11,507 nucleotides of DNA from Candidatus Bathyarchaeota archaeon. GTDB lineage: Archaea; Thermoproteota; Bathyarchaeia; Bathyarchaeales; Bathyarchaeaceae. A model generated the notes under the pieces. It was not told the origin of the DNA, ran no database searches, and was given only the letters and a program-made list of their open reading frames with translations. Positions 1-7,665 of the stretch are shown one piece after another. A program made the translations under genes and the position numbers. The stretch's first letter is position 1; each line of letters opens with the position of its first letter. The stretch spans positions 867,769 to 879,275 of the forward strand of contig CP070791.1 in the NCBI GenBank assembly GCA_020346825.1, given 5' to 3'.

Positions 1-364
1 GTGCTACATCATGTTTCGGTACTCTGACACCTACAGAATCCAAGTTGCAGGTAACCGTATTTGTAAGAACATTCTTCTTGGGAAAGATTAGCGTAAGAGG
101 TCCAGGCCAAAACTCTCCTGCGATTCTTTTCGCCTCTTGTGATATGTAAGCTATTCGCTCAACATGACTGATGTTTGAAGCCAATATCGGTAAGGGCTTT
201 CTTCTTTCGCCCTTAACTTTGAAGACATGTTTCACCGCTTTGATGTTAAAAGGATCGCATCCAAGTCCGTACACTGTCTCAGTTGGATAAACAACCAGTC
301 CTCCCCTACCGACAATCTTTGAAGTAGCCAAAATGTTATTTCTGGTCGCCTTAAGGATCCTCAT
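1..364 (-). CDS. Threonylcarbamoyl-AMP synthase (Sua5/YrdC/TsaC family), 3' part cut off by the window edge
   Basis: This enzyme makes L-threonylcarbamoyl-adenylate from threonine, bicarbonate and ATP, the first step of t6A37 tRNA modification in the cytoplasm. Reading the minus strand from ATG at 364 gives about 121 residues with the YrdC signatures in order: a start MRILKAT, GGLVVYPTETVYGLG near residues 22-36, KGERRKPLPIL near 54-64, WPGPLTLIFP near 86-95, and LDSVGVRVP near the window edge. These cover the Thr/ATP-binding core of the YrdC domain. The rest of the domain, and any Sua5 C-terminal domain, lie outside the window, so TsaC (short) and Sua5 (long) forms cannot be told apart. The frame stays open upstream to a TAG near 416, but only after a segment unlike the family, so ATG 364 is the best start. 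It is divergent from ABCE1. Confidence 0.93.
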   Translation of the reverse strand, partial: MRILKATRNNILATSKIVGRGGLVVYPTETVYGLGCDPFNIKAVKHVFKVKGERRKPLPILASNISHVERIAYISQEAKRIAGEFWPGPLTLIFPKKNVLTNTVTCNLDSVGVRVPKHDVA

Positions 365-560
365 GTTTTCGTCAATTCGAGATATGAAATAGGATATTAA
401 GTCTCTTTGGGTCAGCGCAGGCTAGTGGCAAAGTCACAGCAAGTGCTCCAACCGTCGCCTCACATCATCCCGAATAATTGAACGCGAAACATCTTATTTA
501 TCCCTTTTGACATAACTGGGAGTTGCGAAAAAAAGGCATTTACAACCCTCATGCAGAAAT
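365..560. other. Divergent intergenic stretch with no gene seen
   Basis: Nothing coding or tRNA-like was recognised here on either strand. It holds two possible minus-strand TATA elements (391-402 and 494-500), a weak 5-bp hairpin with an AAA loop near 425-437, and an A7 run near 530-536 that would read as T7 on the minus strand. It probably serves as the promoter region of the divergent Sua5 gene. Confidence 0.4.
391..402 (-). promoter_or_regulatory. Possible box A (TATA) for the Sua5 gene
   Basis: Read on the minus strand this is ACTTAATATCCT, an archaeal TATA-like element. About 26 bases downstream lies the ATG at 364, which would give a nearly leaderless transcript, a common archaeal arrangement. 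A second candidate, TAAATAA on the minus strand at 494-500, would imply a leader of about 100 bases. The sequence alone does not decide between them. Confidence 0.3.
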
Positions 561-570
561 CTTTAAAAAA
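561..570 (+). promoter_or_regulatory. Strong box-A-like element (CTTTAAAAAA)
   Basis: CTTTAAAAAA matches the usual archaeal TATA pattern well. Transcription would begin around 590-597, about 200 bases before the ABCE1 ATG and just upstream of the foldable segment at 611-734. It could drive a small RNA, the micro-ORF at 620-670, or an ABCE1 mRNA with a long leader. Confidence 0.4.
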
Positions 571-592
571 GATCAGAAGATCGAACTAGAAA

Positions 593-740
593 TGTAGGGA
601 AAGGAACATAGCAAAGGGGGTGAAAAGAACGGAAGAGGAGGACTGGGAAGAAGAGGAAGAAGAATGGTAGCTTTCCCAGAGTAGTTGCACATCCCTTGCC
701 TTTTTGTACCGTTCTTGACCCCGTTCTTGCTTTGTTAAAA
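593..740 (+). ncRNA. Candidate structured RNA or structured 5' leader upstream of ABCE1
   Basis: By eye this segment forms nested helices: 612-616 with 730-734, 617-621 (GGGGT) with 718-722 (ACCCC), 625-632 (AAGAACGG) with 709-716 (CCGTTCTT), 633-638 with 699-704 (one G-U pair), and an inner 643-649 (CTGGGAA) with 673-679 (TTCCCAG). The 5' half is almost pure purine and the 3' half is pyrimidine-rich. The box-A-like element at 561-570 is correctly placed for a start near 593. It does not match tRNA, 5S, SRP or RNase P RNA, or C/D-box RNAs that I can recognise. It may instead be the ABCE1 leader, or simple purine/pyrimidine skew that folds by chance. The ends are approximate. Confidence 0.25.
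620..670 (+). CDS. Possible micro-ORF for a 16-residue acidic peptide
   Basis: GTG at 620 opens a frame of 16 codons ending in TAG, encoding VKRTEEEDWEEEEEEW, almost entirely Glu/Asp with two Trp. A purine-rich AAAGGGG precedes the GTG but is too close to be a good ribosome-binding site. The box A at 561 would place it on a transcript. The acidity follows directly from the purine-only strand, and the same bases form helices in the candidate RNA, so coding is doubtful. Confidence 0.1.
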   Translation: MKRTEEEDWEEEEEEW

Positions 741-748
741 GATCTAGG

Positions 749-757
749 TTTATTATT
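749..757 (+). promoter_or_regulatory. Possible proximal box A for ABCE1
   Basis: TTTATTATT lies about 46 bases before the ABCE1 ATG, implying a start near 775-783 and a short leader that still contains a GGTG (784-787) as a weak ribosome-binding site. It competes with the stronger box at 561-570 as the ABCE1 promoter. Confidence 0.3.
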
Positions 758-798
758 CTCCATCACCAATCTTACATCCGATAGGTGCATAGAAAAAC

Positions 799-2598
799 AT
801 GGTGAGAATTGCTGTTCTCGAAGGAGATCGATGTAAATCGAAGCGTTGCGGGAGACCTTGTTATCGCTTTTGCCCCCCAGTAAGAAACAAGATAGAAGCC
901 ATCTACTTCGAAAACAACATGCCGTTAATTGTTGAAACCCTTTGCGTTGGATGCGGCATCTGCGTAAAAAAGTGTCCTTTCGATGCCCTCTCAATTGTCA
1001 ATTTGCCAGACGAACTGGAAGAGGAATGCACTCATAGGTTTGGCCCAAACACCTTCAAGCTTTTCCGTCTCCCAACACCTTCTTCAGGAGTGGTTCTTGG
1101 ACTCCTAGGTCAAAACGGCATCGGAAAAACCACCGCCTTGAAGATCCTTTCTGGAGAAATCAAATTGAACTTAGGAGACTATAGGAAATCATCTGATTGG
1201 CAACAGCTTATTCAACATTTTCGAGGTTCAACACTTCAAGAATACTTTCAGAAACTGAGTGACGATAGCCTGAAGGTCGTGCACAAACCGCAATATGTGG
1301 ACAAAATACCCCGCGTAATTTCAGGCAAAGTTGGGGACCTTCTCGAAAAGGTTGACGAACGAGACAAATTGAGGATTTTAACTGAGCAACTTCAACTAAA
1401 AAACGTTTGGAACCGCGCTTTAGAAGTTTTGAGCGGAGGAGAACTCCAGACGGTTGCCATCGCAGCCACGATTTGCCGAGAAGCAGACGTTTACCTTTTT
1501 GATGAACCCTCCAGCTACTTGGATGTAAAACAGCGTCTTCAAGCCGCTAGGGTCATTCGAAGTCTTAGGAAAGAAGAAAAAACAGTGATCGTTGCAGAGC
1601 ACGACCTCGCAATCCTCGATTACTTGTCCGATCAAATCTGTGTTTTCTATGGGACTCCTGGAGTTTACGGAATTGTCTCCCACGTACACGGAGTGAGAGT
1701 TGGAATCAACATCTATCTGCAAGGTTTTATTCCAGACGAAAACGTTCGCTTCAGAAAAGACCCAATACTCTTTCATGTGAAGCCTCCAACCACCAGCTTG
1801 ACGGCCGGAGAAACATTACTGAGATGGAACGGGATGAAAAAAGCTTACGACGATTTCACCTTGTCAGCAGTGCCTGGAGAGGCCAAGCAAAGCGAAGTCA
1901 TTGGAATATTAGGACCTAACGGAATTGGAAAAACCACATTCATAAAGCTCCTTGCAGGAACCGAGGAAGCAGATTCAGGGGAAGCATCCACACAATATGG
2001 ACTAGCCGTAAGCTACAAACCCCAATATATCTCGGCGGAATATGGAGGAACAGTTGAAGAACTACTAAAAGACATAGCCGAAGAAGATTTTGAGACCAGT
2101 TGGTTTCAAAGCCAAATCCTGCAACCCCTCAAAGTGCAATCCATCCTAGACCGAGACGTAACGGAGCTCAGCGGAGGAGAACTTCAAAAAGTCGCCATCG
2201 CTGCTTGCCTTGCTCGAAAAGCGGAGATGTATCTTCTCGACGAACCAAGTGCCTACCTAGATGTTGAGGAGAGGCTTTCTATGGCTCGAACCATCCGGCG
2301 GGTAGTTGAAAACCGAAACGTAACAGCTTTTGTAGTAGAACACGACGTAGTAACACAGGATTTCATCGCTGACCGCCTGATGATCTTCGCTGGGGAACCG
2401 GGCGTTTATGGTGTTGCCAACCCGCCTACAAACCTTCGAAAAGGCATGAATACCTTCCTCAAAGATATGGAAATCACCTTCCGAAGAGATCTCGCAACAA
2501 AAAGACCGAGAGTGAACAAAGAAGGATCCAAGCTGGACAGACACCAGAAGAGAATCGGAGAACACTATTACGTGCCTATTTCACCAAAAGAAAAATAG
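799..2598 (+). CDS. ABCE1/RLI ribosome-recycling ATPase
   Basis: This soluble ABC ATPase splits post-termination and stalled ribosomes into subunits together with aRF1 or Pelota. The 599 residues have the full RLI order. The N-terminal ferredoxin-like domain carries eight cysteines (C12, C17, C21, C25, then C49, C52, C55, C59) for two 4Fe-4S clusters. NBD1 has Walker A GQNGIGKTT at 104-112, signature LSGGE at 211-215 and Walker B FDEPSSYLD. The hinge has YGTPGVYG. NBD2 has Walker A GPNGIGKTT at 372-380, LSGGE at 457-461 and LLDEPSAYLD. The C-terminal hinge closes with RRDLATKRPRVNKEGS. Length is normal for the archaeal family, and the ATG at 799 starts MVRIAVLEGDRC, exactly where homologues start. 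No key residue is missing. A short extra tail (VPISPKEK) follows the conserved HYY end. Confidence 0.97.
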   Translation: MVRIAVLEGDRCKSKRCGRPCYRFCPPVRNKIEAIYFENNMPLIVETLCVGCGICVKKCPFDALSIVNLPDELEEECTHRFGPNTFKLFRLPTPSSGVVLGLLGQNGIGKTTALKILSGEIKLNLGDYRKSSDWQQLIQHFRGSTLQEYFQKLSDDSLKVVHKPQYVDKIPRVISGKVGDLLEKVDERDKLRILTEQLQLKNVWNRALEVLSGGELQTVAIAATICREADVYLFDEPSSYLDVKQRLQAARVIRSLRKEEKTVIVAEHDLAILDYLSDQICVFYGTPGVYGIVSHVHGVRVGINIYLQGFIPDENVRFRKDPILFHVKPPTTSLTAGETLLRWNGMKKAYDDFTLSAVPGEAKQSEVIGILGPNGIGKTTFIKLLAGTEEADSGEASTQYGLAVSYKPQYISAEYGGTVEELLKDIAEEDFETSWFQSQILQPLKVQSILDRDVTELSGGELQKVAIAACLARKAEMYLLDEPSAYLDVEERLSMARTIRRVVENRNVTAFVVEHDVVTQDFIADRLMIFAGEPGVYGVANPPTNLRKGMNTFLKDMEITFRRDLATKRPRVNKEGSKLDRHQKRIGEHYYVPISPKEK

Positions 2599-2762
2599 TT
2601 TGTTGGCATCCCAATGACCTGCATCCTTTCAACACTTCTCCATCTGTAAAATTTGCTTTGAACAAATAAGGTAGCTTACTCTCAGCAATAATGATCGAAG
2701 AAAGAAATTAGAACTCGTTAAATAGCCTATCATCTTTTATCTACCTGCTGAGGAAACAATAC
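2599..2762. promoter_or_regulatory. Intergenic region with box A and Shine-Dalgarno for the aminotransferase
   Basis: TTAAATA at 2718-2724 is a good archaeal box A; transcription would begin near 2748, about 15 bases before the TTG at 2763. GAGGAA at 2750-2755 supplies a Shine-Dalgarno 7-9 bases before that TTG and is the main reason for accepting the start. The ABCE1 3' side is pyrimidine-rich but lacks a clean oligo-T terminator. Confidence 0.5.
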
Positions 2763-3863
2763 TTGAAGTTTAAGCCCTTTTCTCTGGAGGATTGGTTTGC
2801 AGAGTACGAGCTTCAATGTAAGATTAACATTTCAGAAAGCGGAATCTTGCCGATTGATTTCAGCTGGTTTGACGCCGACCTTAGTGATTTGAAATTGTAT
2901 TACAGCTATATGCTCGGAGACTTGGAGCTACGCACGCTCATTGCAAAAGACTATCCAAGTTTGTCCCCAGATCAAATTCTAGTGACAACTGGTTGCATAG
3001 AAGCAAATTTTGTTGCACTCACATCTTTGGTGCAACCGGGAGACCATGTTATTGTTGAACACCCAAACTATCAGCAATTATACGAGGTACCTAGGGCTTT
3101 GGGCGGGAAGGTACAGTTGCTTAAACTCAGATATGAGGATAACTACAAATTTAACGTTGATAAACTCAACGAGATGGTCACATCAAAAACGAGACTCATC
3201 GTCATCAGCCACCCCAACAATCCCACAGGGTCGGTTATAACGCTGGAAACGCTGAAAGGCATTATTGAAATCGTTGAAGACCAAAACATCTACCTGCTCT
3301 CCGATGAAATCTATCGCGAACTTTCGTTCACCCACAAACCGTTACCACCCGTTGCAACCCTCAGCAATCGCGCCATCAGCACTTCAAGTCTGTCAAAACT
3401 CCACGGTCTGCCAGGTCTTAGAATAGGATGGATGGTTGCCAACAAGGCTATTATCGACATTGCTAAGGAGATAAGAAGCTACACAACAATCTGTGATTCA
3501 ACACTAAGTGAATATCTTGCAAAACTCGCCTTAAACAGGAAAGTTGAACTCGTAACACGAGCAGAAAGAATTGCAGGAACCAACCTTGAAGCGACGACGA
3601 GATGGGTGGAAAAACGTGATGATGTCGATTGGATTCCACCAAAAGGAGGACTTGTTGCGTTTCCAAGGTTCTACAGAAATACTACTTCAATTGAGTTGTG
3701 TAGGTTGTTGGCAGAGAAGTACAAGGTATTCGTGGCGCCAGGGAAATGTTTTGATATTGAAAATCACTTCAGAATTGGGTTCGGATGGGGGACAGAGGAG
3801 TTGCGTGAAGGGCTCGAGTTTGTAGGTAAAGCCTTAGACAGGTTCGAACCGATCCATAATTAG
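2763..3863 (+). CDS. PLP-dependent aminotransferase, class I/II (fold type I)
   Basis: The 366-residue protein shows the hallmarks of the aspartate aminotransferase superfamily: a PLP-phosphate and ring-binding segment TTGCIEAN at 75-82, HPNNPTG at 150-156 (N153), SDEIY at 180-184 (D181 to the pyridine nitrogen, Y184 to PLP O3'), Schiff-base lysine K212 in SSLSK, R220 in LRIGW, and a C-terminal FRIGFG whose R337 should bind the substrate alpha-carboxylate. It would transfer amino groups between an amino acid and a 2-oxoacid in the cytoplasm. The substrate cannot be told from sequence; aspartate, aromatic or capreomycidine-synthase-like relatives are all possible. It is somewhat short for the family (often about 390). 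TTG at 2763 is chosen for its Shine-Dalgarno. Neighbours do not specify a pathway, and it appears to be its own transcription unit. Confidence 0.9.
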   Translation: MKFKPFSLEDWFAEYELQCKINISESGILPIDFSWFDADLSDLKLYYSYMLGDLELRTLIAKDYPSLSPDQILVTTGCIEANFVALTSLVQPGDHVIVEHPNYQQLYEVPRALGGKVQLLKLRYEDNYKFNVDKLNEMVTSKTRLIVISHPNNPTGSVITLETLKGIIEIVEDQNIYLLSDEIYRELSFTHKPLPPVATLSNRAISTSSLSKLHGLPGLRIGWMVANKAIIDIAKEIRSYTTICDSTLSEYLAKLALNRKVELVTRAERIAGTNLEATTRWVEKRDDVDWIPPKGGLVAFPRFYRNTTSIELCRLLAEKYKVFVAPGKCFDIENHFRIGFGWGTEELREGLEFVGKALDRFEPIHN

Positions 3864-3864
3864 C

Positions 3865-3871
3865 TTTTTTT
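3865..3871 (+). terminator. T7 tract directly after the aminotransferase stop
   Basis: Seven T residues begin one base after the TAG at 3861-3863. Archaeal intrinsic termination needs only such an oligo-T tract, without a hairpin. A separate box A follows at 3918, which fits the end of one unit and the start of another. Confidence 0.5.
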
Positions 3872-3917
3872 CTACAGCATGGATTTTGAGATCTTGTTCC
3901 AAATCTGAAACAAAGCC

Positions 3918-3952
3918 TTTTAATTCTTGTGACATACGCTATAAGCGGAGGG
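3918..3952 (+). promoter_or_regulatory. Box A and Shine-Dalgarno for the TIM unit
   Basis: TTTTAATT at 3918-3925 is box-A-like, with an expected start near 3945. GGAGGG at 3947-3952 sits five bases before the TTG at 3958. Together they show that TIM starts at 3958 and not at the upstream in-frame ATG 3886. Confidence 0.5.
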
Positions 3953-3957
3953 TCAGG

Positions 3958-4638
3958 TTGACCAAAGTTCGTACTCCCTTCATTCTTGTGAACTTCAAAA
4001 CGTATTCTGAAGCCACAGGTAGAAACGCTGTAAGACTGGCTGAGATTGCTGAAAGAATTAGCTTGGAAACTGAAGTTTGTATAGGTTTAGCACCCCAATT
4101 TGTAGACATAGTGTCCATTTCTAGCACCGTATCGATTCCAGTTTTTGCTCAACATATTGACCCAATAGCAGCCGGTAGCTTTACAGGTCATATTCTTCCG
4201 GAGGCAGTCAGAGAGGCGGGAGCAATAGGAACTCTGATCAACCACTCAGAAAGAAGATTGAAACTTGTCGACATCGACACCACAGTTAGAAGAGCGCGGG
4301 AATCCGGCTTGCTTTCAGTGGTGTGCGCTAACAATGCCATTGTAGGCTCTGCAGCAGCCGCGCTTAATCCTAATATGATTGCTGTGGAGCCTCCTGAATT
4401 GATTGGAACAGGAATTCCTGTCTCCAAGGCCAAGCCTGAGGTAGTCTCAGGCACGGTTGATCAAGTTAAGCGTATAAACCCTGACGTGGTGATTCTTTGT
4501 GGAGCTGGAATAACAAGGGGCGAGGATGTAGCTGCAGCCCTAAGGCTTGGAACCGAAGGGATTTTGGTGGCTAGCGGTATTGTGAAAGCGAAAGAGCCGT
4601 ATGAAGTGCTAATGGAGTTTGCAGAATCTGTAACATAA
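3958..4638 (+). CDS. tpiA: Triosephosphate isomerase (archaeal short form)
   Basis: TIM interconverts dihydroxyacetone phosphate and glyceraldehyde 3-phosphate in glycolysis and gluconeogenesis. From TTG 3958 the protein has 226 residues, the normal archaeal length of about 225, shorter than the bacterial 250. Catalytic features are visible: NFK (N12, K14), NHSER with the electrophile H96, base E144 in the archaeal loop-6 motif AVEPPELIGTG, and the phosphate-binding CGAGITRGED and ILVASGIV near the C-terminus. An in-frame ATG at 3886 would add 24 residues unlike any TIM and would overlap the box A at 3918-3925, so it is rejected as the start. DUF89 follows after 17 bases, so the two are very likely co-transcribed. 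TIM beside glycogen genes fits central sugar-phosphate flux. Confidence 0.96.
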   Translation: MTKVRTPFILVNFKTYSEATGRNAVRLAEIAERISLETEVCIGLAPQFVDIVSISSTVSIPVFAQHIDPIAAGSFTGHILPEAVREAGAIGTLINHSERRLKLVDIDTTVRRARESGLLSVVCANNAIVGSAAAALNPNMIAVEPPELIGTGIPVSKAKPEVVSGTVDQVKRINPDVVILCGAGITRGEDVAAALRLGTEGILVASGIVKAKEPYEVLMEFAESVT

Positions 4639-4655
4639 ATCTAGGGGATTGACGG

Positions 4656-5537
4656 TTGAAGGTTGAAATTAGATGCGCTTCTTGTATTCTCCATCGTGGC
4701 TATATGGAAATTCAAAAAGCTACAAACGATCCATCCCTCCAATTCAAAGCAATGTCCTCCCTACTGCATTTCCTAGCGGAAGAATTCAGATCAACAGCAA
4801 ATCCTGCGTACTTGGGCACAAAGAGAGATAGGCTCGTACGAAGAGTAACTGGCATCCCTGATCCTTACGCGCAAAGTAAGCATATCAGCAATCAAAAGGC
4901 TTTGGAAGTTCTTCCGCTGGCGAGAAAACTGGTTTCAAACGAGGCCTCAACAGAGCTGAGATTCAGAAAAGCGTGTCTTTGCTCAATTGTCGGCAACATC
5001 ATAGAATTTGACATTCCAGATAATCCCTTCAAGTTCACAGACCTCAGGAAGCTTATTCAAGAGGCTGAAGAGGATTTAGCCATCGATGAGATTTCTCAAA
5101 TATTTAAAGAAGCCAAGGAAGCAAAAAATATTCTTTATTTGGCCGACAATGCGGGGGAGATAGCTTTTGATACTCTACTTGTTCAAGAGCTGAAAAAAAT
5201 GGGGCCACATATTGTAGTAGCGGTCAAAGGTGGTCCAGTACTTAACGACGCTACCTTGAAAGACGCAGAATACGTAGGAATGCATGTAGTGGCTGATGAA
5301 ATAACTACTACAGGCACGGACACGGTTGGTTTTGTTTCCAACGAATGTTCGAAGGAGTTCCTTAGCGTTTACAACTCAGCTGACTTTGTAGTGGCAAAAG
5401 GCATGGGATACGCCGAGACTCTTACAGAGCTCCAGCTGGAAGCTCCACATGCTTTACTGTTGCGGACAAAATGCAGCCCAGTCGCTAACTTCTTTGGTGT
5501 AAGTACTGGAAAAAACGTTGCTAAGCTAATGCTTTAG
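4656..5537 (+). CDS. DUF89 / ARMT1-like metal-dependent phosphatase (damage-control family)
   Basis: DUF89 proteins are metal-dependent phosphatases, proposed to hydrolyse damaged or surplus phosphometabolites; archaeal members have also been linked to phosphopantetheine. Visible motifs are an N-terminal CxxC (C7, C10) with R6, typical of the archaeal/bacterial subfamily, GNIIEFD at 113-119, the metal-site DNAGE at 164-168, KGGPVLNDAT at 191-200 with D198, then a following D203, and TGTDTVG near 219-225. The 293 residues match the stand-alone archaeal form. TTG 4656 is the start: it leads directly into the family N-terminus, and AGGGG at 4643-4647 gives a moderate ribosome-binding site. It lies 17 bases after TIM and 7 before the debranching enzyme, so it likely acts within sugar-phosphate or glycogen metabolism. 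The true substrate is unknown. Confidence 0.88.
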   Translation: MKVEIRCASCILHRGYMEIQKATNDPSLQFKAMSSLLHFLAEEFRSTANPAYLGTKRDRLVRRVTGIPDPYAQSKHISNQKALEVLPLARKLVSNEASTELRFRKACLCSIVGNIIEFDIPDNPFKFTDLRKLIQEAEEDLAIDEISQIFKEAKEAKNILYLADNAGEIAFDTLLVQELKKMGPHIVVAVKGGPVLNDATLKDAEYVGMHVVADEITTTGTDTVGFVSNECSKEFLSVYNSADFVVAKGMGYAETLTELQLEAPHALLLRTKCSPVANFFGVSTGKNVAKLML

Positions 5538-5544
5538 ACGCTGG

Positions 5545-7665
5545 ATGAAGATATTAATGGATTTACCGATAATACGTCTTGAAAAAAGCGGTCTTTCAAT
5601 ACCGGATGAAGCTCTTCGAAAAGAATGGATCTTAACAAATGGCATAGGCGGATATGCCTCCTCAACTTCTCTTGGAATCAACACTCGAAAATATCACGGT
5701 CTCTTGGTTGCTGCCTTTAACCCACCAGTAGATCGATGGGTTCTGTTAACCAAGCTTGATGAGGAAATAAGTATTGGAAATGAAACCTACTTGCTCGGGT
5801 CAAACGAGTTTCGACAGGATATAAACCCTGCAGGCTACCGTTTTCTCCTTGACTTCTCACTTAATCCATTCCCAACCTACAGATACATTACGCAGCGAGT
5901 CCACGTTCAGAAAAAGATCTTCATGCCCTACAAGAAAAATGCAGTCATAATTGCCTATGAAGCTTTTAATCCGCGTGAAAAAAAGGTGTCCATCCGCAGT
6001 TCTCCGTTGATAAACTCGAGGCACTTTCATAATGTAACCAACAAGGACAACTTGGCTTGGAGTTTTGTTCAGAAGCGTTTCGAACAAGGGATAATTGTTC
6101 AGCCATCAGATCCACTCTCAACTCTGATATTGTCCTCAGACAATGGAGAGGGGTTTGTCCAAGGAGGCAACTGGGTTGAAAAGATATACTTCAGGGTAGA
6201 TGCCTCTCGAGGAGAAAGTTGCATGGATGATTGTTTTCGACCTGGATGGTTTGAATTTCATGTTGCTCCCAAAGAGAAAAAGAGATTTCATGTCCTTGCA
6301 ACAGCTGGCAAAAGCGAGGAGGAAGCTCAAAATCTTTTTTCTTCCATCCACAGAAGATTAGAAGACGGCGATATTCTATTTGGTCAAGAACTGGAACGTC
6401 GAAAAAGCTTGTTGACAAGATTCCAGGAACGCTATGTTGATCTCGAAATCAATGATTGGCTAAGGTGGCTCATCCAAGCAACGGATTCCTTCCTCGTGGA
6501 TAGAAAGTCAACAAAGAAGAAATCAGTGATCGCGGGTTATCATTGGTTTGAAGACTGGGGAAGAGACTCCCTGATTTCCCTGCCAGGACTGACGCTTGTT
6601 ACCGGAAGATTTGAAGATGCAAAAGAAATCTTGTTGACGTTCACACATTATTGTCATAACGGCATCATTCCTAATCGATTTCCAGATAGAGCTGGAGACA
6701 CGCCAATCTACAACACTGTGGACGCTACTCTCTGGTTCTTCAATGCAGTTCTTCAATTCGTCAAATATACTGGCGACTTTGATTTTGTCCAAAGAGAATT
6801 GTGGGACACTCTAAAGATCATCATCGAGAAGCATGTCCAAGGAACTATATACGGCATACACATGGAAGACGATGGTCTAATCGCCCACGGCCCCCAAATA
6901 ACCTGGATGGATGCTACGGCAAGTGACCAGTTTGTTACACCTAGAGATGGAAAGGCTGTTGAAATTCAAGCTCTATGGTATAACGCCTTAAAAACTATGG
7001 GACTCCTGGCAGAACGTTTTAACCAAGAAGAGGAACGAGAGAAGTACTCCAGCATAGCCAAAAAGGCTTCTAAGAGCTTCAATGAAAAGTTTTGGAACTC
7101 TGAGAAGAGATTTCTTTTCGACACAGTGCATGAGAAACAGATTGATTCATCGTTGAGGCCAAATCAAGTGATTGCTGCTGCCTTGGACTTCTCCATGCTT
7201 GACAAACCGAAGAGAGAAGAAATCGTTGGAATAGTCTGGAAAAAACTGTGGGGGACTTACGGATTGAAGACTTTGCTCGGCGATGATCCACGTTATATTG
7301 GAGAGTATGTTGGTGGCTGGAATCATCGTGGCAAAGCATACCACAATGGGACGGTTTGGGCGTGGCTTATAGGACCTTTCACGACAGCCTTTCTGAAAGC
7401 TAAGGACTATGAGGAAAGCTGGAGAAACTTCGCTTTCAAGAACTTTTTACAGCCTCTCTTCCAAGAAGAAATATTGAAAGCTGGCCTTGGAACAATAAGC
7501 GAAATATTCGATGGAAACCACCCGCACTCGTCCAGGGGCTGTATTGCTCAGGCTTGGAGCGTGGCAGAACCGTTGAGAGCTTTCGTTGAAGACGTTGCAT
7601 TGAAAAGGCCTCCATACGAAGGAGAAGCTTTAGGATCTCAGTTAGCAGAAGATAAGAAATTATAA
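5545..7665 (+). CDS. Archaeal-type glycogen debranching enzyme (amylo-alpha-1,6-glucosidase, GH133)
   Basis: This enzyme removes alpha-1,6 branch points in glycogen-like polymers. The 706 residues begin with the GDE N-terminal domain: EWILTNGIGGYAS at 27-39, NTRKYHGLL at 46-54 and DRWVLLTKLDE shortly after. The C-terminal (alpha/alpha)6-barrel domain follows, with YHWFEDWGRDS at 332-342, TVDATLWFFNA, TWMDA at 453-457 and TISEIFDG at 650-657. By analogy with eukaryotic GDE, D456 and E653 are the likely catalytic acid and base. There is no separate glucanotransferase domain as in eukaryotic GDE; the neighbouring GH57 enzyme could supply 4-alpha-glucan transfer. Length is within the archaeal range. 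ATG 5545 is seven bases after DUF89 with no clear Shine-Dalgarno, suggesting coupled translation; ATG 5557 is an alternative start four codons on. Confidence 0.95.
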   Translation: MKILMDLPIIRLEKSGLSIPDEALRKEWILTNGIGGYASSTSLGINTRKYHGLLVAAFNPPVDRWVLLTKLDEEISIGNETYLLGSNEFRQDINPAGYRFLLDFSLNPFPTYRYITQRVHVQKKIFMPYKKNAVIIAYEAFNPREKKVSIRSSPLINSRHFHNVTNKDNLAWSFVQKRFEQGIIVQPSDPLSTLILSSDNGEGFVQGGNWVEKIYFRVDASRGESCMDDCFRPGWFEFHVAPKEKKRFHVLATAGKSEEEAQNLFSSIHRRLEDGDILFGQELERRKSLLTRFQERYVDLEINDWLRWLIQATDSFLVDRKSTKKKSVIAGYHWFEDWGRDSLISLPGLTLVTGRFEDAKEILLTFTHYCHNGIIPNRFPDRAGDTPIYNTVDATLWFFNAVLQFVKYTGDFDFVQRELWDTLKIIIEKHVQGTIYGIHMEDDGLIAHGPQITWMDATASDQFVTPRDGKAVEIQALWYNALKTMGLLAERFNQEEEREKYSSIAKKASKSFNEKFWNSEKRFLFDTVHEKQIDSSLRPNQVIAAALDFSMLDKPKREEIVGIVWKKLWGTYGLKTLLGDDPRYIGEYVGGWNHRGKAYHNGTVWAWLIGPFTTAFLKAKDYEESWRNFAFKNFLQPLFQEEILKAGLGTISEIFDGNHPHSSRGCIAQAWSVAEPLRAFVEDVALKRPPYEGEALGSQLAEDKKL

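Noticed and set aside
415..480. Possible tRNA in the Sua5-ABCE1 gap
   Set aside because: No TPsiC-like GGTTCGAATCC, anticodon stem or acceptor pairing could be found on either strand.
611..734. 5S, SRP or RNase P RNA identity for the foldable segment
   Set aside because: It lacks the conserved sequence blocks of each class and is too short for SRP or RNase P RNA.
563..994. 143-codon minus-strand frame across the intergenic region and the ABCE1 start
   Set aside because: It overlaps the conserved Fe-S cysteine region of ABCE1 on the opposite strand and has no family-like features.
3886..3957. N-terminal extension of TIM from ATG 3886
   Set aside because: The 24 extra residues are unlike any TIM and the stretch contains a box A; TTG 3958 has a GGAGGG five bases upstream and gives the normal archaeal length.
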